Below are positions 58,034 to 64,000 of a stretch of 64,000 bases of DNA, piece after piece. Source of the DNA: an uncultured Oscillospiraceae bacterium (GTDB lineage: Bacteria; Bacillota; Clostridia; Oscillospirales; Oscillospiraceae); assembly GCA_910587505.1 (NCBI GenBank), contig CAJULD010000009.1, positions 1 through 64,000 on the forward strand. The letters run 5' to 3'. The notes beneath the pieces were generated by a model, which was not told the DNA's origin, searched no databases, and was given only the letters and a program-made list of their open reading frames with translations. How positions within the stretch are numbered: the first letter of the stretch is position 1; each line of letters begins with the position of its first letter. Made by a program: the position numbers and the translations under genes.

Positions 58034-59596
58034 TTATTCCTCCGGGGAATAGGGCCTGATTTTTCTTACTACGTCCAGAATGGAGCCGTCACGGGCCTCC
58101 AGCACGGCCACCACCTGATCCTCCCACTCCAGATCGTCGGGCCTGCCCACCAGGGAGCAGGCTTTTTCCTTCAGGGACTCGATGCTCACATGGGGAATGC
58201 CTGCGCTGTCCAGACACTCGATCAGGTCCTGCCGCAGGGGATTTACGGCAATGCCGTAATCCGTGACCAGCACGTCCACGCAGTCGCCGGGAGTGGTGAC
58301 CGTCACCACATGCTCGCACACCGTGGCCATCCGGCCCCGGGTCAGGGGGGTGACGATGATGCATACCCTGCTGCCCGCCGCCGTATCGGGGTGCCCGCCG
58401 GGGGCTCCCCGGAGCACGCCGTCGGAGCCGGTGAGAACGTTGACGTTGAAGCCGGTGTCGATCTCCAGCGCCGCCAGCACCACAAAGTCCAGCTTGCCCA
58501 CGAAGGCTCCTTTGTTGGCGGGGTTGGCGTACTGGCTGGCGCTCATTTCACAGTGACCGGGGGTGCGGTGGATGGAATTCACCGCCTCCAGGTCAAAATC
58601 CTGCACGTCGATGATCTTGCCCACCATGCCCTTTTTCAGCAGCTCCACCATGGGGCCGCAGATGCCCCCGATGGCCCAGCCCATTTTGATGCCCCGCCGC
58701 TCCATGTACTGCTCCAGAAACAGGTTGGCCGCCAGGGACGGTCCGCCTACGCCGGTCTGGAAGGAGAAGCCGTCCCGGAACCAGGGCGTGGAGGCGATGA
58801 CCTTCGCCACGTTCTCCGCCATCATCAGGTCCCTGGGATTCCGGGAGATCCGGGCGGCGGCGGAGGCAATCTTCTTCGGGTTGCCAATGGAGTCCACCAC
58901 AACCACCGCGTCCACGTCGATGGCCTCCACGCTGGCGGGCATGTTGGGGAAGTCCACCAGGCAGTCGGTGACCACCACCACATGGTCGGCGTACTTCGCA
59001 TCGATCATGGCGTAGCCCATGCTGCCGCAGTCGCTCTTGCCCCCCACGCCCCGGCAGTTGCCCACGCAGTCGCTGGTGGGCGCGGCGATGAAGGCGATGT
59101 CGATGTGGACCTCGCCGGCCTCGATGGCCCTGGGCCGCCCCCCGTGGGAGCGGATAATCGCGGGGGTCTTCAGCTTCCCGGCGGAGACCACCTCGCCCAT
59201 CCGGCCCCGGATGCCGCTGGTCTGGATGCCCGTCACCTTCCCCTGCTCAATATAAGCCGCAATGGGGTCATGGGCGGAGCCCAGAGAGGTGGCGGCGATG
59301 GTCAGATCCGTCAGACCCAGCTCCTCGATGGCCTCGCGCATCACCATGTTCACCACATAGTCCCCGTCCCGGAGATGGTGGTGAAAGGAGAAGGTCATGC
59401 CGTCCCTTGCCCCGCAGTCCCGGAGAGCCTGGGCGATGGAGTCCGTCAGCTTGCTCTCCAGAGGCTTCTCATACCGGCGGGTCCTGGGAGACGCCTTCTG
59501 TATGTACTTCCCGTCCATGTAATTTTTGCCCTGATAGACCTCCCTGCCCTCCGTCAGCAGGAAATCGGGAATCTCTCTGCCTACTGCGTTTTTCAT
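58034..59596 (-). CDS. citF: Citrate lyase alpha subunit (citrate CoA-transferase) CitF
   Basis: Exchanges the acetyl group on the ACP thioester for citrate. 520 aa, normal size, with GMTFSFHHHLRDGDYVVNMVM, GIRGRMGEVVSAG, IRSHGGRPRAIEAGEVHIDIAFIAAPTSD and FQTGVGGPSLAANLFLEQYM, all CitF blocks. The start overlaps citE as ATGA, so the lyase subunits are coupled. Confidence 0.97.
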   Translation of the reverse strand: MKNAVGREIPDFLLTEGREVYQGKNYMDGKYIQKASPRTRRYEKPLESKLTDSIAQALRDCGARDGMTFSFHHHLRDGDYVVNMVMREAIEELGLTDLTIAATSLGSAHDPIAAYIEQGKVTGIQTSGIRGRMGEVVSAGKLKTPAIIRSHGGRPRAIEAGEVHIDIAFIAAPTSDCVGNCRGVGGKSDCGSMGYAMIDAKYADHVVVVTDCLVDFPNMPASVEAIDVDAVVVVDSIGNPKKIASAAARISRNPRDLMMAENVAKVIASTPWFRDGFSFQTGVGGPSLAANLFLEQYMERRGIKMGWAIGGICGPMVELLKKGMVGKIIDVQDFDLEAVNSIHRTPGHCEMSASQYANPANKGAFVGKLDFVVLAALEIDTGFNVNVLTGSDGVLRGAPGGHPDTAAGSRVCIIVTPLTRGRMATVCEHVVTVTTPGDCVDVLVTDYGIAVNPLRQDLIECLDSAGIPHVSIESLKEKACSLVGRPDDLEWEDQVVAVLEARDGSILDVVRKIRPYSPEE

Positions 59597-60507
59597 ACCA
59601 GCTCCCCCTCATACATGCCGCAGGCCCTCGCCAGGCGCAAAGTCCGCTCCGCGCCGGGAATAAAGGCGACGTCGATCATCTTTCCGTCTACCGTGAACAC
59701 GCCCACGCCCGCCGCCGACTGTTCCCGGTAGGCCCGGACGATCTTCTCCGCCTGAAGGACCTCTTTCTCCGTGGGCGCGAAAATCTGATGGACCAGGCGG
59801 ATCTGTCCGGGATTGATGAGACTCTTGCCGTCGAAGCCCATGGCTCTGTTCTGCCGGACCTCCGCCTCGAAGCCCGCCTCGTCGTCCAGATCGGTGAATA
59901 CGGTGTCAAAGCACTGGACCCCGGCGGCCCGGGCCGCCAGCAGCATCTGCCCCCGGGCCGCCAGCATGTCCACGCCGTCGGGCTGGAAGCTGGTCTGCAT
60001 GCACTTGCGGAAATCGCCGCCGGAAACAGCCACGCCGAAGAGCCGCTCCGACGCGCAGCAGATTTCGTAGGCGTTCAAAATGCCCCTGGGGCTTTCCAGG
60101 GCGGCCATGAGAAGGGTCCTCCCCTTTTCCACGCCGAATTCCGTCTCGGCTTCCTCCACCGCCTTCTCCACGGTGCGCACGTCCTGAGCGGACTCGCACT
60201 TGGCGATGCGGATGCCGTCGGCCCCGCCGGCCACGCACACCCGGATATCCTCCCGCCAGTGGGGGGTGTCCAGACCGTTGATCCGGACGATCACCTCGGT
60301 ATCGCCATAATCGATGGTCTTCAGCGCGTGGTACAGGGAGAACCGGGCGGCGTCCTTCTGATTCTCCGCCACCGCGTCCTCCAGATCCAGCATGATGGAA
60401 TCGCAGCCGTAAATGTAGGCGTCTCTGATGAGCCCCGGCTTCTGGGCGTTCATGAACATCATGGTCCGGCGCAGCCGGAACCGCTCCGGTTTCGGACGTG
60501 GGATCAT
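59593..60507 (-). CDS. citE: Citrate lyase beta subunit (citryl-ACP lyase) CitE
   Basis: Cleaves citryl-ACP to oxaloacetate and acetyl-ACP. 304 aa with LRRTMMFMNAQKPGLIRDAYIYGCDSIMLDLEDAVAENQKDAAR, the EVIVRINGLDTPHWREDI strand and IAKCESAQDV, plus GFDGKSLINPGQI. GGGGAGG lies 9 nt before the ATG at 60505-60507; the longer frame upstream overlaps citD. Overlaps of 4 nt link it to citD before and citF after. Confidence 0.96.
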   Translation of the reverse strand: MIPRPKPERFRLRRTMMFMNAQKPGLIRDAYIYGCDSIMLDLEDAVAENQKDAARFSLYHALKTIDYGDTEVIVRINGLDTPHWREDIRVCVAGGADGIRIAKCESAQDVRTVEKAVEEAETEFGVEKGRTLLMAALESPRGILNAYEICCASERLFGVAVSGGDFRKCMQTSFQPDGVDMLAARGQMLLAARAAGVQCFDTVFTDLDDEAGFEAEVRQNRAMGFDGKSLINPGQIRLVHQIFAPTEKEVLQAEKIVRAYREQSAAGVGVFTVDGKMIDVAFIPGAERTLRLARACGMYEGELV

Positions 60508-60806
60508 CGAACAGCACCTCCCCATGGAACATTTTCCGCGGATTTTCCGCAGCTGCGCAGCACCGCGCACTCCACTCTCGCCCGGAGCGTACAGTCCAGC
60601 GCCCCCCTGTCCACCACCGTCACCCTGGCGGAGGAGACCTCCAGCCGTTCCAGCGTCTCCAGCACCGTGGCGCGGATCTGCCTGCCGTACTGGTTCATCA
60701 CGCTGCTGGAAAGAGAAAGGGCGATGCCGCCCTCTCCCGGCTCTACGGTCACCTGCGCGTCGCTGGACTCCAGCGTCCCGGCGGCAGCCGGCTTCATGAT
60801 TTCCAT
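60504..60806 (-). CDS. citD: Citrate lyase acyl carrier protein CitD
   Basis: 100-aa gamma subunit that carries the phosphoribosyl-dephospho-CoA group. The attachment serine is in AAAGTLESSDAQVTV near residue 14, as in GSLESSD of known CitD, and the C-terminal part has VLETLERLEVSSARVTVVDRGALDCTLRARVECAV. GGAGG precedes the ATG at 60804-60806. It is the first gene of the cit operon, facing away from the LysR gene. Confidence 0.95.
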   Translation of the reverse strand: MEIMKPAAAGTLESSDAQVTVEPGEGGIALSLSSSVMNQYGRQIRATVLETLERLEVSSARVTVVDRGALDCTLRARVECAVLRSCGKSAENVPWGGAVR

Positions 60807-60904
60807 ATTCTGTGCCTCCTTTATCCGTAAATTGTTATGGGGTTCGTCTTTGAACACAATGTATCACATTTTTTCCTTCCCGCCAAATACGCTTTTCCAT
60901 CCGC

Positions 60905-60928
60905 CGCCATAAATTCTGTCTTATGGCG
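60905..60928. promoter_or_regulatory. LysR-type operator between citD and the regulator
   Basis: CGCCATAA (60905-60912) and TTATGGCG (60921-60928) are perfect inverted arms with an 8-nt spacer. It lies 13 nt upstream of the -35 box of the LysR gene and about 100 nt before citD, the usual place for a recognition site that controls both. Confidence 0.7.
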
Positions 60929-60940
60929 CGGACGTTTTGT

Positions 60941-60968
60941 TTGACATTTTTAAGGGGCATGTTATGAT
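60941..60968 (+). promoter_or_regulatory. Promoter of the LysR gene
   Basis: TTGACA (60941-60946), 16-nt spacer, TATGAT (60963-60968), 62 nt before the start codon. Confidence 0.8.
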
Positions 60969-61029
60969 AGAGAAAAGGCGCGCCTTATGCGCTTTGGACG
61001 TTATGACGAAAAAGAAGGGGGATTTTTCT

Positions 61030-61950
61030 ATGAATCTGAAGCAGGCGCACTATATCAGCACCATCGCCCGGGAGGGCAGCATCACCGCCGCTGCAAAAAA
61101 GCTCTATGTCAGCCAGCCCTCCCTCAGCCAGATGCTCCGGCAGGTGGAGGGGGAGCTGGGCGTGGCCCTCTTCGACCGCAGCCAGTCCCCCTTTCACCTG
61201 ACCTTTGCCGGAGAGAAGTATCTTCAGGCCGCCCAGACCATTCTGGCCGCCAACGAGCGGCTGGAAAACCAGATTCAGGAGATCCGGGAGGAGAACAGCG
61301 GGCGGCTCCGCCTGGGCATCAGCGTCCAGCGGGCCATGCAGGTGCTTCCGCTGACCCTGCCCTGGTTCTGCGCGCAGTTTCCCCATGTCACGCTGGAGGT
61401 AACGGAGCGGGGCAGCGCCCATCTGGAGGAGCTGGTCTGCCGGGGGGAGATCGATCTTGCCCTGGCCGCGCTGGAGTCGGGGAGCTCCCGGCTGGCCTAC
61501 GAACTGATCGAGGAGGAGGTCATCGGTATTCTGGCCGGAGAAAAATCCCGGCTGGCCGCCCGCTTCCCCAGCGGTACGGCCGTCACGCCGGATATGGCCG
61601 GAGAGGAATCCTTTGTCAGCCTGAAGGAGGGGCACAGCATCCGGGTGGTGCAGGACGCCCTGTTCCGCCAGTATGGCATATCACCCAAAATTCTGCTGGA
61701 GACCGACTCCCTGGAGGTAGCCCGGCGGGTGGCGCTGGGTACGGGGAGCTGTATGCTGTGCTCCGACATCTATGTGGACGGCATGGTCCGGCGGCACGGG
61801 GCGTTCTATCCCCTGAGAGATTACGAGAATCACCGGCACTTTTACGCCTGTTACCCCAGGGAGGAACACCTGCCGAAGTATGCCGCCGGGTTCATCCGGA
61901 TCGTCTCCCAGGTGCTCAGTCAGAAGACGCTGCTGGCGGAGTCCCGCTGA
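61030..61950 (+). CDS. LysR-family regulator of citrate fermentation (inferred)
   Basis: 306 aa. An N-terminal HTH (MNLKQAHYISTIAREGSITAAAKKLYVSQPSLSQMLRQVEGELGVALFDRSQSPFHLTFAGEKYL) is followed by a LysR substrate-binding domain (RLRLGISVQRAMQVLPLTLPWFCAQFPHVTLEVTE...). The ATG at 61030 has AAGGGGG upstream; earlier in-frame starts overlap the promoter. It is divergent from citD with a clear palindrome between, so it most likely controls citDEF and itself in response to citrate. Confidence 0.92.
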   Translation: MNLKQAHYISTIAREGSITAAAKKLYVSQPSLSQMLRQVEGELGVALFDRSQSPFHLTFAGEKYLQAAQTILAANERLENQIQEIREENSGRLRLGISVQRAMQVLPLTLPWFCAQFPHVTLEVTERGSAHLEELVCRGEIDLALAALESGSSRLAYELIEEEVIGILAGEKSRLAARFPSGTAVTPDMAGEESFVSLKEGHSIRVVQDALFRQYGISPKILLETDSLEVARRVALGTGSCMLCSDIYVDGMVRRHGAFYPLRDYENHRHFYACYPREEHLPKYAAGFIRIVSQVLSQKTLLAESR

Positions 61951-61963
61951 AAGGGGCTCCGCA

Positions 61964-62743
61964 TTATCCCAGCGTCACATCCAATGCCAGCATAAACGTA
62001 AATCCCGCCATGAAGGACAGCGTTCCCAGATTGGAATGCTCCCCGGCGGACGCCTCCGGGATCAGCTCCTCCACCACCACATAGAGCATGGCCCCCGCCG
62101 CGAAGCCCAGCAGGCCGGGCAGCGCGGGAAGGATCAGCCCCGCCGCCCAGATGGTCAGCCCCGCCGCAACCGGCTCCGCCATGCCCGACAGAACCCCGTA
62201 CACAAAGGCCCGGCCTCTGCTCATGCCCAGCCCCCGGAGCGGCATGGCGATAATGGCGCCCTCCGGGAAATTCTGAATGGCGATGCCGATGGACAGAGCC
62301 AGCGCCCCGGCGGCGGGAATGGATTCGTTTCCGGCCATCCAGCCCGCCAGCACCACCCCCACCGCCATCCCCTCCGGGATGTTGTGCAGAGTGACGGCCA
62401 GCGCCAGCATGGTCGTCCGCTTCAGCTGTGTGCGCGGCCCTTCCGCCCGGTTGCTGTCCTGATGCAAATGGGGAATGATCCGGTCCAGAGCCAGCAGGAA
62501 CAGCACGCCCAGCCAGACCCCGGCGGCGGCCGGGATAAAGGCCCGCCGCTCCAGATCCGCCGCCTGCTCCAGCGCGGGGAGCAGCAGGCTCCAGATGGAT
62601 GCCGCCACCATGACGCCCGCCGCAAAGCCGGTCAATACCCGCTGCAATTTCGGATGAAGCGCGCCGCGCATGATAAAAACACAGGCGGCGCCCAGCGTCG
62701 TGCCGGCAAAGGGCAGTAATATTTCCCGTATCGCTTCTGACAT
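61964..62743 (-). CDS. ZIP-family divalent metal transporter
   Basis: 259 aa with eight predicted spans. TM4/TM5 metal-site motifs are clear: VTLHNIPEGMAVGVVLAG and GIAIQNFPEGAIIAMPLRG; the variable loop has IIPHLHQDSN. This is the ZupT/GufA-like branch that imports Zn2+, Fe2+ or Mn2+. Convergent with the LysR gene (13-nt gap). No metal-site regulator seen nearby. Confidence 0.93.
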   Translation of the reverse strand: MSEAIREILLPFAGTTLGAACVFIMRGALHPKLQRVLTGFAAGVMVAASIWSLLLPALEQAADLERRAFIPAAAGVWLGVLFLLALDRIIPHLHQDSNRAEGPRTQLKRTTMLALAVTLHNIPEGMAVGVVLAGWMAGNESIPAAGALALSIGIAIQNFPEGAIIAMPLRGLGMSRGRAFVYGVLSGMAEPVAAGLTIWAAGLILPALPGLLGFAAGAMLYVVVEELIPEASAGEHSNLGTLSFMAGFTFMLALDVTLG

Positions 62744-62783
62744 TCTCCGTCCTCCTGATCCACTGTCTGTTGGTGCAGCTTCT

Positions 62784-62829
62784 CAAAGAAACCGTCCCTA
62801 TAAGGATGACCTTACAGGGACGGTTTCTT
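62784..62829 (-). terminator. Terminator between the 3'-edge gene and the ZIP gene
   Basis: AAGAAACCGTCCCT-ATAAGG and CCTT-ACAGGGACGGTTTCTT form a long stem with one bulge and an ATGA loop. On the minus strand it follows the stop at 62849 by about 20 nt. Confidence 0.75.
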
Positions 62830-62848
62830 GCGCCGGAACGGATATTTT

Positions 62849-64000
62849 TCAGGACGCGTCAGGGATAATGGAAACACTGCCCCTTACATTTCTCAAAGGG
62901 CCGTCCGGGGCCTGGAGGTACAGCTGAAAGGTTCCGGGCTTCGTTGCCGGAGGCCCGACGGTAAAATCCGCAATACATTCCAGCGGTTCGCCCGGCTGAC
63001 GCAGGTTATCCACTGACCAGCAGGACACATCGTTTTGCCCGTCCTTTGCGAAAAAGACCTTCATTCTGTTTCCCGTTTTCGCTGAAATGTCGTACAGAAT
63101 TTCATCCCCGTCGGACAATGTGTATTCCCCCAGGAAGACAGTTTCTCCCGCCGCTACGGTCTTGAAATCAACGGGGATTATTTCTGCATCGGTTTTATCA
63201 TCCGGATCCTCCATATCCCCCAGCAGTTCAATCACTTCCGCCTCGGTCATATGGGAAACGCCTGTGATCCTGTTTTCCGCGTCACGGACAATTTTGATAT
63301 TGACGGTTCCTTTCGGGTTCATATTCAGCGTGTAAACGGATTTGTTGGGCCGGATGTCCAGAAAGATGTTGACAAGCTGTCCCTGGCAGTAGTAGTCCCT
63401 GCCCTCCATCGTAACGCCCACAGCCCGGTATTCCGCCGCCTGTGCTTCGGCCCATTCTTTCTCCTGCTTTTCTTCCAGCTCGTCAAATTCTTCGCCCCGG
63501 TTCAGTTTATCAAAGAGCATGGATTGAAAAGCCAGGTTTCCATCTTCCAGCGTCCTGTCCAGCCAAAGTTCCAGTTCCGCTTCGTCCATGCGGTCCGTTA
63601 AAGTGGAGAAAAACGCCATTTCTTCATCGGCATACGCTTTTTCAGCGAAATCAGCAAACAAAGAGGAATTTGTGTCAAGCCGACGTACAGCAACAGAGAA
63701 AAACGCAAAGTCCCCATCCGCATAGAGTCTCTCCAGCCATTTCTCCTGAGTGTTTTCATCCAGTCGCGGGAAAGTGATTTCAAACAGCGGTAGGCTGTCA
63801 GCCTCATAATACCGCTCCGCCTGGGCCCCATAGTCCCTGCTGCCTGTGTTCCCCTGCGTGGGAGTTTTATCCGCCGCCGCCTGGGGCTTGCCTGCTGTAC
63901 GGTCAACCGCCGCGGCAACGGGGTAAACGCCAACAAAAACTGCCCCGAGCATCAGGCACAGCGTCAGCGCACCCGTCAAAAGGCGTATTGCCGTTGACTT
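62849..64000 (-). CDS. Secreted/membrane protein, C-terminal part (cut by window edge); possibly an M56/BlaR1-type sensor
   Basis: 383 residues are visible and the frame is open to base 64000. At the edge it reads KSTAIRLLTGALTLCLMLGAVFVGVYPVAA, a membrane span, followed by an extracellular region of about 350 residues. The part at 60-180 has helical repeats in which DxxFAFFS and DEEMAFFSTL recur (LYADGDFAFFSVAVRRLDTNSSL, AYADEEMAFFSTLTDRMDE, EDGNLAFQSMLFDKL). M56 peptidases of Clostridia often end in a span plus such a domain, but the peptidase part would be off the window. An ATG-less start inside the window is less likely. Confidence 0.6.
   Translation of the reverse strand, partial: KSTAIRLLTGALTLCLMLGAVFVGVYPVAAAVDRTAGKPQAAADKTPTQGNTGSRDYGAQAERYYEADSLPLFEITFPRLDENTQEKWLERLYADGDFAFFSVAVRRLDTNSSLFADFAEKAYADEEMAFFSTLTDRMDEAELELWLDRTLEDGNLAFQSMLFDKLNRGEEFDELEEKQEKEWAEAQAAEYRAVGVTMEGRDYYCQGQLVNIFLDIRPNKSVYTLNMNPKGTVNIKIVRDAENRITGVSHMTEAEVIELLGDMEDPDDKTDAEIIPVDFKTVAAGETVFLGEYTLSDGDEILYDISAKTGNRMKVFFAKDGQNDVSCWSVDNLRQPGEPLECIADFTVGPPATKPGTFQLYLQAPDGPLRNVRGSVSIIPDAS

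Overview
The window looks like a GC-rich chromosome segment from an anaerobic Firmicute of the Clostridia, most like the Oscillospiraceae of the gut (Flavonifractor/Lawsonibacter/Intestinimonas type). The grounds are the gene families (T-box leader, paired LytR-CpsA-Psr proteins, DUF4250, citrate lyase, corrinoid methyltransferases, the SsnA/YgfK pair), TTGACA/TATAAT promoters set in AT-rich islands, and strong GGAGG ribosome binding sites. The genus is an inference; no rRNA is present.

Layout. (1) 1-9991, minus strand: one long catabolic operon. From its promoter at about 10.07 kb it reads type II (archaeal-class) GAPDH, archaeal-like phosphoglycerate kinase, a two-subunit transketolase, a LarA-like protein, malic enzyme, then the inositol genes iolE and iolB, a small membrane methyltransferase and iolD, which runs off the left edge. 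A DeoR regulator and a PHP-domain protein are transcribed divergently. (2) 11.7-14.7 kb: a 39-aa membrane peptide, a small serine recombinase beside about 1.1 kb without genes, a 104-aa unknown and tRNA-Gly(GCC). (3) 14.7-18.4 kb: molybdenum cofactor operon moaA-moaC-MOSC-moeA-like-mogA. (4) 18.9-31.2 kb: housekeeping genes (rsfS, two LCP cell-wall ligases with repeat tails, nadD-yqeK fusion, yhbY, rdgB, rph, ftsY, smc). (5) 31.4-36.7 kb: a T-box leader in front of a lipoprotein gene, a divergent XRE/78-aa pair, alaS, DUF4250, cupin and HIT genes.

(6) 36.8-47.1 kb: a corrinoid-dependent methyl-transfer island. It has two corrinoid proteins, a UroD-family methyltransferase, a pterin-binding (MeTr-like) methyltransferase, a reductive activator, a DUF1638 protein, two GPH transporters, two small unknown proteins and a GntR regulator. 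Two of its promoters carry the same 19-bp motif (17/19 identical), a good operator candidate. The methyl donor is unknown. (7) 47.4-53.4 kb: a GH3 beta-N-acetylhexosaminidase, then ssnA-ygfK, a pair known from anaerobic purine/uric-acid catabolism clusters and expected to work with a molybdenum hydroxylase (compare the cofactor operon in region 3). The ssnA leader can fold into three hairpins. (8) 53.7-62 kb: a complete citrate fermentation locus citD-citE-citF-citMHS-citC-citXG with a divergent LysR gene; a 99-bp element is repeated (96/99) before citMHS and before citC. (9) 62-64 kb: a ZIP metal transporter and the C-terminal part of a secreted or membrane protein cut by the right edge.

The most unusual items are the archaeal-class GAPDH/PGK pair in an inositol operon, the corrinoid island with its shared operator, the T-box that does not precede a synthetase directly, the ssnA leader, the duplicated citrate element, and families of perfect intergenic hairpins across the window. 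All functional assignments come from reading motifs; no searches were run.
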